A stretch of 64,000 bases of DNA from Myotis daubentonii (GCF_963259705.1 NC_081842.1:60276787-60340786), one strand, 5' to 3'; positions 1 through 10,848 are shown, counted from the first letter of the stretch. Program-made: numbers and translations. Notes: generated by a model from the sequence alone, not told the origin.

Positions 1-576
1 AGTGGGGCCGGCGGCCAATCTCCCACAGCCCCTCCCCCTGGCCATCCCCATCCCTGATCAGCTTCCCCTACCCCAATCAGGGGTGGGACTGGCAGCCAAC
101 CTCCTGTGACCCTTCCCTCTGGCCGGCCCCGTCCCTGATCGGCTCCCCCTACCCTGATCGAGGGCGGGGCCAGCCAAACTCCCTGTGGCCCCTTGCCCTG
201 GCCGGCCTACCCCTGATCATCCCCTTCCCCAAATGGGGGGGGGCAGGGCCAGCCAGCCAACTACCTGCAGCCCCTCCCCCTGGCCGGTCCTATCACTGAT
301 GGGCCCCCACCACCCCGATCGGCCAGCCGCCCCTGCTCCTAGCCATCTCTGCCCCCTATCGCCCCCCCACTCCGATGAGGAGCAGAGCCGGCTGGCCAAC
401 CCCCAGCGGCCCCTCCCCCTTGCCGGCCCGGCCCTGATCAGGCCCCAATCAGGGCAGGCCGGCTGGCCAACCTCCTGTTGTCTCCTCCTCCCGACAGGCC
501 TGGCCCTGATCTGCCCCGATTGGGGCCGGGCCAGCTAGACCCCTCCTATGCATGAATTTGTGCTCTGGGCCTCTAG
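1..576 (+). mobile_element. HeliBat-like Helitron, 3' part, with GC-rich imperfect tandem repeats
   Basis: This is a degenerate GC-rich array (repeated CCCTGATCNGNNCCCC and GCCAGCCAACCTCC blocks about 90-110 bp apart). It ends with the Helitron 3' signature: an ATGAATTTGTGC stem remnant, then GGGCCTCTAG followed by T. The 5' end lies outside the window. Non-coding. Confidence 0.8.
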
Positions 577-579
577 TCA

Positions 580-728
580 TACATATGCACACCAAACTGC
601 AGAGCCCTGAAAAACAGAAAGCAAAACTAATAGAGCTGGAAAGAAAAATAAATATATACAGAAACAGAGCTGGAGAATCAAATTTACTCTACTCTCAGAA
701 TTTGATAGAATTAACAGACAAATAAAGA
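580..728 (+). pseudogene. L1 ORF2 endonuclease-region scrap
   Basis: It begins with CATATGCACACCAAACTGCAG and runs through an L1 endonuclease-type segment ending AATTGATAGAA-like. It is full of stops. The same old L1 may resume at 1555. Confidence 0.5.
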
Positions 729-810
729 AGTTAGTGACTGTCAGGAGTCATGTGTGGGGGTGGGAGAATTGGAGAGCTAGGGTATGACTATAATAAAAGG
801 GCAACATAAG

Positions 811-1009
811 CCTGACTGGCATGCGCTCAGTGGTTGGGCGTCGACCTATAAACCAGGAAGTCGTGGTTCAATTCCTGGTTAGGGCACATGCCTGGGCTGC
901 CAGTGGGGGGTGTGCAGGAGGCAGCCAATCAATGATTCTCTCTCATCATTGATGTTTCTATCTCTCTCTCTCCCCTCCTCTCTGAAATCAATAAAAACAT
1001 ATTTTTTAA
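811..1009 (+). mobile_element. Ves SINE
   Basis: tRNA-derived SINE with A-box-like GCTCAGTGGTTGG and B-box-like GGTTCAATTCC, a CATCATTGATGTTTC segment, a pyrimidine tract and an A-rich tail. It is flanked by AAAGGGCAACAT target duplications. Confidence 0.92.
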
Positions 1010-1024
1010 AAAGGGCAACATGAA

Positions 1025-1282
1025 GCCCTGGCCAATTTTTCTCACTGGTTGAGCATGGGCCCTCAGACTGAAGGGTCGTAGGTTCAATTCTAGTCAAGGG
1101 CATGTACCTTGGCTGCAGGCTAACCCCTGGCCCAAGTCGGAGTGCATGCGGGAGGCAACCAATCCATGTATCTCTCTCACATCTATGTTTCTCTCTCTCT
1201 CTGTCTCCCTTCCTTCCATTCTCTCTAGAAATCAATGAAAATAATATCCTCAGATGAGGATTAAAAACAACAACAACAAAAA
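1025..1282 (+). mobile_element. Ves SINE (ATCCTCAGATGAGGATTA tail type)
   Basis: Same family, with the tail variant AATATCCTCAGATGAGGATT. It is inserted directly behind the previous SINE, giving a third copy of the AAGGCAACATGA target. Confidence 0.92.
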
Positions 1283-1554
1283 GGCAACATGAGAAATCAC
1301 TGTGATGATAAATGTGGTCTGTACCTTGAGTGTATCAATATCATTAACTTTGTTGTAATATTACACTATAGTTTAATAAGATGTTACTATTAGAAGTTGG
1401 GTAAAAAATACATGGAATTTCTCTGTATTATTTCTTATAGATACAATTAAACCTGCAACTATGTCAAAATAAAAAGATTATTTTAAAAAAATGGGATGAC
1501 ACTAAATAAATATTTGGGAAGAAATATACAGTACTAAAAGCATATTTTAGAAAA

Positions 1555-1850
1555 GAAGAAAAGTTCTCAAATCAGTGACCTCAATTTCCACTTTAAGAAA
1601 CCAGAAAAAGATAAAATTAAACCCAAAGTTAAGCAAAATAAGGAAATTTTTAAAATCAAAGTAAAATCAATGAAACAGAATATAGAAAAACAATACAGAA
1701 AAGTAATCAGACCAAAAGTTGGGTCTTCTGAAAACCAATACAATTGATAAGCTTCTAGCCACACTGATTAGAAGAAAAGACACTAATTACCAATATCAGG
1801 AATTAAAGAAGGGATATAAATACTCATCTCACAGACATTAAAAAATAGGC
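1555..1850 (+). pseudogene. L1 ORF2 linker-region fragment
   Basis: It corresponds to the ORF2 segment between endonuclease and RT (rich in AGAAATCAATGAAACAGAA-like and GGGTCTTCTGAAAACCAATA-like sequence). It has several stops and is not functional. Confidence 0.7.
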
Positions 1851-1852
1851 CA

Positions 1853-2046
1853 GCCCTAGCCAGTTTGGCTCAGTGAATAGAGTATCGGCCTGTGGAGTGA
1901 AGGGTCCCAGGTTCGATTCCGGTTAAGGGCACATGCATAGGTTGCGGGCTAGGTCCCTAGTAGGGGGCATGCAAGAGGCAGCCAATTGATGACTCTCATC
2001 ATTGATGTTTCTATCTCTCTCTCCCTCTCCCTTCCTCTCTGAAAGC
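1853..2046 (+). mobile_element. Ves SINE lacking its A tail
   Basis: Head (GCCCTAGCCAGTTTGGCTCAG), B box GGTTCGATTCC and pyrimidine tract are present. It stops at CTCTGAAA, where Helitron sequence begins. Confidence 0.9.
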
Positions 2047-2048
2047 AC

Positions 2049-2225
2049 CATATAATAATAATAGTGTAATATGCTAATTAGACCAGACATCCTTCTGAAC
2101 AACCTCCTGGACGAAGCCAGGGCTCTGAGGGAAGCCTGTGTCCTGGGTGCCAAAGGGAAGCTGGTGCTGGCAGCCGGGGGAGGGAAGGCCTACTCTTGCA
2201 TGGATTTTGTGCATTGGGCCTCTAG
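2049..2225 (+). mobile_element. Short non-autonomous Helitron
   Basis: It has the ATATAATAATAATAG start followed by AATATGCTAATTAGACC, and ends GGGCCTCTAG|T. A second Helitron begins at the very next base. Confidence 0.8.
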
Positions 2226-2639
2226 TCTATATATATAAAAGCCTAAGTGACCATTCAACTGGTAGCTATGATGCGCACTGACCACCAGGGGGCAGAAGCT
2301 CAACACACAGGCATGGAAACACTGAACAGACTGATGAATCTCAGAGGAAAGGGGGGAGGGCAGGAAGAGATTAAGTAAAAATCTTATATGTATATAGAGG
2401 CCTGGTGCACGGATACGTGCACCGGTGGGGTCCCTCACCCTGGCCTGCGTAGATCGAGCCGAAATCGGCCCAGTGCACAGATTCATGCACCAGTGGGGTC
2501 CCTTGGCCTGGCCTGCAAGGATTGGGCCGAATCCATGCACCGGGCCTCCGACATCCCCCAAGGAGTCCCGGATTGGGAGAGGGTGCAGGCCAGGCCAAGG
2601 GACCCCACCGGTGCACGAATCCGTGCACTGGGCCTCTAG
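2226..2639 (+). mobile_element. Chimeric Helitron with three terminal modules and an embedded LINE piece
   Basis: It starts TCTATATATATAAAAGCC and ends GGGCCTCTAG|T. At 2301-2395 there is a piece of the HAL1-like 3' sequence (ACAGACTGATGAATCTCAGAG). Then come two reverse-oriented Helitron 3' termini (about 2396 and 2473) and one forward terminus (about 2580-2639), making an imperfect palindrome of about 50 bp per arm. CCACCAGGGGGCAG lies at 2282-2295. Confidence 0.8.
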
Positions 2640-2817
2640 TAAGAATATTAAACAAAAAGAAATAGGCCAAAAAATCTGACAATGCTCGTTTTCACAATTG
2701 TTAGTCCTAAAGAAACAATAATTTTTATGTGGTTACAAATATATTCACTCACCTGAATACTTAAGGAAATGTAATTGTTATTAATATAGCAAGTAGTGAA
2801 CAAAAACTTAAGGATAC

Positions 2818-2915
2818 ATTCGTATAGCACCTGTTCTCGTCCCAATAGCCAAGATTTTCTGAACTGGATCAAAAGCTAATGCTGTGGGCTGATAAGGAAA
2901 ACCATGCCGAACTGT
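2818..2915 (-). CDS. STXBP5L: STXBP5L second coding exon (start of the WD40 region)
   Basis: Read on the minus strand, a strong polypyrimidine tract and CAG acceptor (AG at 2917-2916) lead into 98 nt. They encode [19 protein letters not shown], then [13 protein letters not shown], plus two bases of an Ile codon. This is the beginning of the tomosyn WD40 propeller. The IGTRTGAIR wording favours the STXBP5L paralogue over STXBP5, which has VGTQTGALR. The phase joins exactly to the phase-0 end of the first coding exon at 34008. The donor is AAT|gtatcc (GT at 2817-2816), which fits U1 poorly at -1, +4, +5 and +6. There is no stop or frameshift. Exon 3 is not in the window. The exon was too short to stand out as an open frame and was found from the protein motif and the splice sites. 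Confidence 0.94.
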
Positions 2916-3185
2916 CTGAAAGAGAGGAAACAGTAAAAATAGTCATCAGAAAAATGAAAATCACAAATACCACTATCCAACCACTAGGACAATTAAAATA
3001 ATACTCTCTTTTCAATTAAAAAAAAAACCTATCACGAAATCTTGGTAGGAGTGTAAAATGACACAACCATTTTGGAAAAATGTCTTGCAGTTTCTTATGA
3101 AACTAAATATATATTTGTCCTATCACCTAGAAACTCCACTCATATGTATGTACCCAAGAAAATAAAGAACATATGTACAATATAA

Positions 3186-3660
3186 TCCTATATAATGAAA
3201 GCCTAATATGCTAAGTGTCTAGTTGACCGGTCAGCTGTTCAACCAATCAAAGCATAATATGCTAATGATATGCTAAGGCTGCTCAACTGCTTGCTATGAC
3301 ATACACTGAACCCCAGGGGGCAGACAGTCAGCCCATCCACCAGTCGCTATGACATGCACTGACCACCACGGGGCAGATGCTCCAACCGGTAGGTTAGCTT
3401 GCTGCTGTGGTCTGGCTGATTGAGACTGAGCAAGATGGGCCAGACACACCCTAGAGCCCTCCCACGGTCCCTCCCTGGCTGGCCAACCTCCCACGTCCCT
3501 CCCCCGCCCTAATCATGCACCAATGGGTTCCCTCAGCCTGGCCTGCACCTTTCCCAATCCAGAACACCTCGGGTGATGTCAGAGAGCCAGTTTTGGCCCA
3601 ATCCCACAGGCCAGGGCAAGGGACCCTACTGATGCACGAATTTGTGCACCAGGCCTCTAG
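3186..3660 (+). mobile_element. Non-autonomous Helitron
   Basis: It starts TCCTATATAATGAAAGCC. The 3' end carries GATGCACGAATTTGTGCACC, then AGGCCTCTAG|T. It holds CTCF-like cores at 3311-3323 (degenerate) and 3363-3376. Confidence 0.9.
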
Positions 3661-3999
3661 TAATTAGTAATTATATACAACAAACTAAAAACAGCCAAGA
3701 TGCCCAACAACCAAAGAATAAAAAAAAAACAAACTGTCATATACTAATAAAATGGAATGCTACTAAACAATTAAAAACTACTGACAGATGTAACAACATG
3801 GATGATTCTCAAAAACATTATGCTAAATTAAAAAAGCAATATGCAAAAGAGTGCATATAGTATAATTACATTCATATTGAATTTTGAACAAGTAAAACTA
3901 AAATATGATGAAAAAAATTCAGATCAGTGGTTGACCTGAGCAGCACTGACTGGGAAAGGATATGAAGGAACTTTACTGAGTGAAATAATATTCTATATA

Positions 4000-4223
4000 C
4001 ATATATATTTTTAAATATTTTTATTGATTTCAGAAAGGAAGGGAGAGGGAGAGAGAGACAGAAACATCAATGATGAGAGAGAATCACTGATCAACTGCCT
4101 CCTGCATGCCCCCTACGGGAGATCCAGCCCACAACCCAAGCATTTGCCCCTGATGGGAATCGAACCCGGGACCCTTCCGTCCACAGGCTGACACTCTATC
4201 TACTGAGCCAAACCAGCCAGGGC
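4000..4223 (-). mobile_element. Ves SINE
   Basis: Reverse copy, flanked by ATATTCTATAT duplications (3988-3999 and 4224-4234). The B box GGGAATCGAACCC (reverse) is intact. Confidence 0.92.
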
Positions 4224-4335
4224 ATATTCTATATTTTGATAGAGGTTTGGATTACATCAAAATTCAAAATTCATCAATGGTTCAATTAAGTTTGTGATTT
4301 CTATGTATGAAATTATACCTCAAAAAATACAAATC

Positions 4336-4560
4336 ATTATAAAATAATATAATGTTCATGATATGCATATTGAAGTTTTAAGAGGTAAAGTGTGCTGACA
4401 TCTGCAATTTACTTTAAAATGCATGAAAAAAGTAATATGGATAGATGGGTGGATACATGGATGACAAAATAAATATAGCAAAATGATAACTATCAAATCT
4501 AGGTGGTGAGTATATATGTATGTATGTATGTATGTAGGTATTCACTTGTCTTTCCCTAGC
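4336..4560 (+). mobile_element. L1 3'-UTR remnant with a (TATG)n tract
   Basis: L1 3'-end-type sequence (GCATATTGAAGTTTTAAGAGGTAAAG, AATATAGCAAAATGATAAC) with a short TATG microsatellite at about 4510-4536. Divergent. Confidence 0.5.
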
Positions 4561-5689
4561 AAAATAAAGCAGATGAGTCAATAATAATTAGCCTCTGCTT
4601 CTATATAAATGATTCTTACGAGTAGAACAAGATAATGAAAAATAATCCTTCATTAGCTTTAGGACTAGGAACAGAGCAGTCACATTTGTATTAGATGGAG
4701 CGGAATAGAATTATGAAACTAAAGCCCTGATCATATACTAAAATTGTTACAATGACCATCATGATAGTTCAAATGATATCTTTAGATTGGACTTGATTCC
4801 TCTGCCAAACTCTAGAATAAGTACTTTTGGCAGACAACAAAGAGCAAAGCCAAATCATGATTCAAGACTCATCAACATTATCACAACTGTAAAGATTACT
4901 TTGATCATGATAATAACATGCCCTGGAAATAAGGGTGTATATCAAGGGAAATAGGTGATTTGCAGCATTATTTCCTTCTTAAGCCACTGCCCCCATTTTA
5001 AAAAGTCTGAAGTTAAGAGCTATCAGCCAAATACAGAATGTGGAAAATTCTGTAAGACAAATGATCTAGTTTCTTCAGTTATCAATAGCATGGGGGGGGG
5101 GAGGGAGAGAGAAGGGGAACTATCATAAATTAAAAGAATCTTAAGGGAGGTCTTATTATAAAAGCATGAATAGTGCACACTGAAAACAATAAATGTAGAG
5201 ATAACTTTTAATATTTATTCAAATTAATATATTTAAACTTAATTTAAGTGGACAAGCTAAAAATAATGCAAAAATCAAGGACAGTTTCTAAGTTGAAAAG
5301 CTCTTATAAAATTAACACTGATATAACAGCTCAGAATTACTAGTATATCAATAAAAGGCTTAATAGGAGTAACAATATAGGATGAAAGTATGCTAAACAT
5401 CACATCTTAAAATGAAGTTAAGAAGTAAGCAAACATCAGACCCAAAATATTCCATTCATTTCAGACTTAACTCTGACAATTAAATAAGTAGGAATTAAAG
5501 ATTGGTTTAGAAAAATCTGAAAGTAACCACTAAATCAATTCACACACAACTCTGTGTGTGTGTGTATCGTTTTCCTCAACACACGTAAAATAAACATATA
5601 TCCCTCAACACTGGGAAAGGGATATAAAACATATAGCAAGAAGAAAAACAAAAAGCATTAAAATAAATGTCACAAATCCCACATATTGT
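4561..5689. other. Intronic DNA without a recognisable gene
   Basis: AT-rich. Part of it (about 5010-5190, with a G run at 5091-5101) resembles an old L1 3' UTR; a short (TG)n lies at about 5553-5566. I see nothing else that can be named. Confidence 0.5.
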
Positions 5690-5960
5690 ACAATTTCATT
5701 TTTGATAAATGTCTAGAATAAACAAATCTATACATACAGAAAGTAGCTTAGTAGCTTCCTAGATAAAAGGGTGAGAAAAGAAGATTGGAGGGTAACAGCC
5801 ATATTTGGGGATAATAAAAATGTTCTAAAATTAACTGTGGTGTTGGATGCACAACCCTGTGAATATATTAAAAACCACTGAAATGTATATTTAAAATAGA
5901 TGAATTGTGTGGTTTTGAATTATACCTCAATTTAGCTGTTAAAATATATAAAATAAAATT
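5690..5960 (+). mobile_element. L1 3' end
   Basis: Typical L1 terminal sequence: GATGCACAACCCTGTGAATATATT, AAAACCACTGAAATGTA and GAATTATACCTCAAT. Confidence 0.7.
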
Positions 5961-6048
5961 CAAACAGTAAGGAGAGAATGTAGATTAATTACAACACACA
6001 TAAATGAGAGAAATTTCAATACTAAAATACTAATTTTAAATATACATC

Positions 6049-6272
6049 TCGAACCTCAGAGGGAAGGCAGGGGAGATTGGGTGGTTGGGAAGAGATCAAC
6101 CAAAGAACTGGTATGCATATATGCATAACCCATGGTCACTGACAATAGCGTGGTAAAGGCCTGCGGTGGGAGGTGTGGGCTGGCTAGAAGAATTCAATGG
6201 GGGGATAAAGGGGGACATATGTAATACTTTCAACAATAAAGATTTAAAAATAAATAAAATAAAATGAAAAAA
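6049..6272 (+). mobile_element. HAL1-like LINE, 5'-truncated 3' end
   Basis: It contains GAGATCAACCAAAGAACTGG, ATGCATATATGCATAACCCA, GGACATATGTAATACTTTC and AATAAAGAT. The same 3' unit follows ORF1 in the element at 10853-13976. Flanking AAATATA(TATA)CATCT repeats suggest a target duplication. Confidence 0.75.
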
Positions 6273-6279
6273 TATATAT

Positions 6280-6720
6280 ACATCTTCTTTGACTAAGCAA
6301 CTCAATTTCTAGGAATGTACAAACAGGGAAGGCTTATATATAGGGAGTTTATTACAACATGTAATAATAACTGACTTTTAAATTTTAAATGTCTACCTAT
6401 AAGGGACTGATAGAATAAATTATGGCACAGCCATATCATTGAATACTTTACAACTCATAGAAAGAATACAGTAGGCCTGTATGGAATGACAGATAAGATA
6501 TATTGTTAAGGAAAAAAGTACACTAAAAAGTATGCATATTATACTATAATTTTTGCTATGGGATAAAACCATATTTACATATATATGCAATAATTATCTC
6601 TGGAAGGATATACAAAAGATTGATAACACTGATTGCCTCCAGGAAGAGAAACTGTTAGACACTTACCTAAGCATGTATTAACAAGAGGAAGACATTCAAT
6701 CTGTGTTAAAAAGCAAAATC
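6280..6720 (+). mobile_element. Old L1 3'-region fragment
   Basis: ORF2-end and 3' UTR-type sequence (TTATGGCACAGCCATATCATT, GCATATTATACTATAAT, CCTCCAGGAAGAGAAACTG). Divergent, with no open frame of note. Confidence 0.55.
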
Positions 6721-7200
6721 TAGAGTGGCAATAGCATCACAGTGAAATGAGAAAAATCTTTGTAACAAACTTTAAATCTACAACTAATCAGACATCCACA
6801 ATCCAACAAAGATTCCTCTGCTCAACACACTAGCATAATTGAGGGAGCCACACACTGGTACATCTGAAGTGGGTGTATTGGAACACCTAAGGGAGACAAA
6901 AGGGAAGACAAAGACAGTACCTACCATCATGGCTGAACCCACCACCCCAGTAAATGCAGTAGCAGTAGAGGCGTCAGGGTGCAGTCCCACACTACTGTCT
7001 GGTGGAGAGTAAGAGTAGAGAAGAAGCAGTCTTGGCACCTTGAGAATTCAGCTCCCTCTCCTGACTGACAGTGGCAGAGCCTCAGGAGCCTCATAGCTGC
7101 AGCTGGAATGTGTCTTACAGCACAGCAGCTCCAGCAGCCATATGGAACCAGGAGGCAACCAGATCTCCATCAGGAACCCAGATCTCCATCACCCACCACA
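6721..7200 (+). other. Unresolved segment preceding an L1 ORF2 fragment
   Basis: GC-richer than its surroundings and directly abutting the ORF2 piece at 7205. It may be an L1 5'-UTR remnant brought next to ORF2 by deletion. I do not recognise it firmly. Confidence 0.35.
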
Positions 7201-7204
7201 TTCC

Positions 7205-8875
7205 CCCACCACTGATATCAAACCATACTGCAAGGCAACAGTAATCAAAACAGCATGGTACTGGCATAAAAACACATATAGATCAGTGGAACAGAAAAGG
7301 GAGCCCAGAAATCAACCCATGCCTGTATGGTCATTTGATACTTGACAAAGGAGTAAAAAACATACAATGGAGTAAAGATAGTCTATTCACTAAATGGTGT
7401 TGGGAAAACTGGATAGATAAATGTGAAGAAATGAAACTAGATCACCTTCTTACACCATACACAAGAATAAACTCAAAATGCATTATAGACTTAAAGACAC
7501 AAAACCATATAAATCCTAGAAGAAAACTTAGCAATATTTTTTCGGATGTATCTCCTCAGGCAAGGGAAATGAGAAAAAATAAACAAATGGCACGACATCA
7601 AACTAAAATGTTTTTGCACAGCAAAGGAAATGATTAACAAAATGAAAAAACAACCTGCTGAATGGGAGAACATATTCACCAATGATAGATCTGAAATGGG
7701 TTAACATACAAAACTTGCCCTGGCCATGTGGCTCAGTTGGTTGGAGTGATGTCCCACACACCCAAATTTTGTGGGTTCTATTCCTGGTCAGGGCACATAC
7801 CTAGATTGCAGGTTCATCCCCTGGTTGGAGTGCATATGGGAAGCAACCTATCAATTTTTCTCTCTAAAATCAATAAAAATATATTCTCAGGTGAGGATTA
7901 AAAAATAAAAAAACATAAAACTCAATACCAAAAATATAAACAATCAAATTTTAAAAATGGGCAAAGGACCTGAATAGACCCTTCTACAAAGAGGACATAC
8001 AGATCACCAATCTATGTATGGAAACATACTCAATGTCACTAATCACCAGAGAAGTGCAAATTAAAATCCCAACGAGATATCACCTCACACCTATTAGAGT
8101 GGCTGTCATCAATAAATCAACAAACCAAAAGTGTTGGCAAGGATGTGGAGAAAAGGAACCCTCATGCACTGTTGTTGGGAATACAGATTGGTGCAACCAC
8201 TGTGGAAAGCAGTATGGAGTTTTCTGAAAAAACTAAAAATGGAACTCTCTTATACCCTGGTGATTCCACTTCTGGGAATATATCCAAAGAAACCCAAATA
8301 CTAATTTGAAAGAATATATACACCCTTATGTTCACTGCAGCATTATTTACAATAGCCAAGATTTTGAAACAGCCCAAGTGTCCATCAGTAGATGAGTGGA
8401 TAAAAAAAGCTATGGTACATTTACACAATGGAATACTATGCAGCCATAAAAAAGAAGGAATTATCTTTTGCAACAGCCTGGATGGACCTGGAGAGCATTA
8501 TACTAAGTGAAATAAGTCAATCAGAAAAAAATACAAGTATTGTATGATTTAACTTTATTGAACCAATAAACAAAATAGAGACAGACTCATAGATAGAGAA
8601 CAGACTGACAGCTGTCAAGTTGTGCAGGGTGAAAAATGTGAAGGGATTAAGGAGAAAAAAAAACCTCACAGACACAGCAGTATGGTGATTACCAGAGGGA
8701 AAGGGAGAGGGGAGGAGGAAGACAAGAGTAAAGGGGAGATAAATGGTGATGGAAGGAGACTTGACTTGAGGTGGTAAACACATAATACAATATACAGATG
8801 ATGCATTATAGAATTGTACTCTGAAACCTATATAATTTTACTAACCAATGTCAACTAAATAAATTCAATTAAAAC
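7205..8875 (+). pseudogene. L1 ORF2 C-terminal third plus 3' UTR, with nested SINE
   Basis: The translated scraps [18 protein letters not shown] and [10 protein letters not shown] belong to the ORF2 region after the RT domain. Downstream lie the cysteine-rich C-terminal segment and the 3' UTR ending AATAAATTCAATT. It is broken by frameshifts, stops and a Ves SINE (7717-7911). Orientation is opposite to STXBP5L. Confidence 0.85.
7717..7911 (+). mobile_element. Ves SINE nested in L1
   Basis: GCCCTGGCCATGTGGCTCAG head and ATTCTCAGGTGAGGATTA tail type. Inserted in the L1 ORF2 pseudogene. Confidence 0.92.
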
Positions 8876-8943
8876 GTTTTTAAAAGTGTGTTAAACTCTT
8901 AGTAAATGTTAAAGAGGTGAAAAAGCATTAAAAATAACTCTAC

Positions 8944-9432
8944 CCCTGGCCGGTGTGTTCAGTGGTTAGAGCACTGACCAAGCAAACCAAAGGGCCATGT
9001 GTTTGATTCCCAATCAAGGGCACATCCCTGGATTGCAAGTTAGATCCTCAGCCCTGGCAGGCAATTGATGTGTCTCTCTCACATTGATGTCTTTCTTTCT
9101 TCCTTTCTTCCTTTCTTCCTTTCTTCCTTTCTTCCTTTCTTCCTTTCCTCCTTTCTTCCTTTCTTCCTTTCTTCCTTTCTTCCTTTCTTTCCTTCCTTCC
9201 TTCCTTCCTTCCTTCCTTCCTTCCTTCCTTCCTTCCTTTCTTTCTTTCTTTCTTTCTTTCTTCCTCCCTTCCCTTCCCTTCCCTTTCCTCCTTTCCTTTC
9301 CCTCCCTCCCTCCCTTCTCTCCCTCTCCCTCTCCCTCTCCCTCTCCCTCTCCCTCTCCCTCTCCCTCTCCCTCTCCCTCTCCCTCTCCCTCTCCCTCTCC
9401 CTCTCCCTCTCCCTCTCCCTCTCCCTCTCCCT

Positions 9433-9493
<61 letters not shown>

Positions 9494-9585
9494 CCTCTTT
9501 GCCACTCTCCCTCCTTCCCTCCCTCCTTTCAATTCTATCTAAAAATCAATGAAAAAAATATCCTCAGGTGAGGATTAACACAAAT
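8944..9585 (+). mobile_element. Ves SINE with a greatly expanded pyrimidine tract
   Basis: The head is at 8944-9085 and the AATATCCTCAGGTGAGGATTA tail at 9558-9578. Matching 12-bp duplications AAATAACTCTAC (8932-8943 and 9586-9597) bound it. The normal short CT tract has grown to about 430 bp, so the element is about 640 bp instead of about 220-260. Confidence 0.92.
9086..9525 (+). repeat. Compound pyrimidine microsatellite (TTCC/TTTC)n-(CTCCCT)n-(CT)n
   Basis: About 180 bp of TTCC/TTTC units is followed by a C-rich transition. Then comes about 135 bp of perfect CTCCCT hexamers (about 9312-9445) and about 45 bp of CT. It lies inside the SINE. The open frames in it are repeat artefacts. Confidence 0.95.
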
Positions 9586-9589
9586 AAAT

Positions 9590-10848
9590 AACTCTACTGC
9601 AATTTCTACACAGTATAAATCTGTAACAAATACACAACATAAAAAGAAATAATTTTTGAAAATAAAAATATAATAAGGGAAGAAGAAAAGAATTGAACTG
9701 GTATGTGAATGAAGATAAGATGCTATAAGAAGAAAAAGAGACTATTTTGTCTGAGACATTTTGCATAAACCTCATGATAATCACAAAATAAATCCAGAGC
9801 TGAGACACGGAATATAAAAACAGACGAAATGAACAAAAACATCATAGAAAACCACCAAACTAAAATAACAAACAGAAGCATGAGGGAAAAGAAACAATTG
9901 AGATATGGAACAACCAGAAATCAAAAAATAAAATGACTATAGTAAGTCCTCATATATCAAAAATCAACCTCAAGGTTAATGAACTGAACTCACCAAAGGC
10001 ACAGAATAGATGGATGGATTAAAAAACAACACCCAACTATATGCTGACTTCAGGAGATTCACCTTAGCTCCAAAGACAAACATAGGCTCACGTGAAAATG
10101 TGGAAGAAGATACTCCAAGCAAAGGGTATCCAGAGAAAAGCATATGTAACCATATTTATATAAGACAAAGTACATTTCAAGACAAAAAACGTAAGAGACA
10201 ATGACATTTCATAATAATAAAGGAGATAATCCATCAGGAAGACATTTTAAGTATATATGCATCCAACCTAGGAGCAACAAAACATATAAAGCAATTTTTA
10301 ACACACTTAAAATATGACATAGACAGATGACAATAATGGTAGGAGATTTTAACACTCCACTTACACCAATGAATAGATCATCCAGCTACAAAATCAACAA
10401 GGAAACATCAGCCTTAAATGACACATTATACCAGATATTTATAGAACTTTCCATCCCCAAAAGACAGAATACATTCTTCTCAAGTGTACATGGAACATTC
10501 TCAAGGATAGACCATATGTTAAGACACAAAACAAGGCTCCATAAATTCAAGAAGGCTGAAATCATATCAAGCATCTTTTCTGACCACAACTGTACAAAAC
10601 AAGAAAACAACTACAAGAAAGCTGGAAAAATCACAAAAACGTGGAGACTAAAAAACATGCTAGTGAACAACTATTGGGTCAATAAAGAAATAAAATAATA
10701 AATCAAAAGATATATAGAGACAAATGAAAATGAGAACACGATATACCAAAATCTTTGGGATGCAGCAAAAGTAATATTAAGAAGGAAGGTTATAGCAAAC
10801 AGGCCTACCTTGAGAAACAAGAAAAATCCAAAATATAAAAAAAAACTA
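9590..10848 (+). pseudogene. L1 ORF2 5' part (endonuclease region), first half of a split L1
   Basis: Translation gives the endonuclease-like VGDFNTPLTPMNRSS, FSRIDHMLRHKT and IFSDHN segments of L1 ORF2 (10340-10590), preceded by degenerate 5' ORF2 sequence. It stops at 10848, where the HAL1-like element enters, and resumes at 13977. Many stops; inactive. Confidence 0.85.

Larger units (their letters stand above)
729..1485 (+). mobile_element. Old L1 3' end interrupted by two SINEs
   Basis: The pieces AGGGCAACATGAGAAATCACTGTGATGAT and CTGTATTATTTCTTATAG match the L1 3' end at 17337-17962 in this window. Two Ves SINEs (811-1009 and 1025-1282) sit in it. Confidence 0.7.
1..2817 (-). other. STXBP5L: STXBP5L intron 2, 5' part
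   Basis: This begins at the exon 2 donor (2817) and runs off the left edge of the window. It contains Helitrons, two L1 ORF2 scraps, an L1 3' end and Ves SINEs. The interval 2640-2817 has no repeat I can name. Confidence 0.85.
3030..4335 (+). mobile_element. Old L1 3' region, split by a Helitron and a SINE
   Basis: The end of ORF2 and the 3' UTR are recognisable (TGGTAGGAGTGTAAAATG, AATGGAATGCTACTAAAC, ATGGATGATTCTC). The L1 runs to about 4335. Interruptions lie at 3186-3660 and 4000-4223. Confidence 0.7.

Noticed and set aside
9014..9571. 150-170-residue open frames of Ser/Leu/Phe or Gly/Glu/Lys repeats
   Set aside because: They are translations of the CT/TTCC microsatellite inside a SINE.
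10010..10698. Open frame with endonuclease-like VGDFNTPL
   Set aside because: Part of a decayed L1 ORF2, not a host gene.
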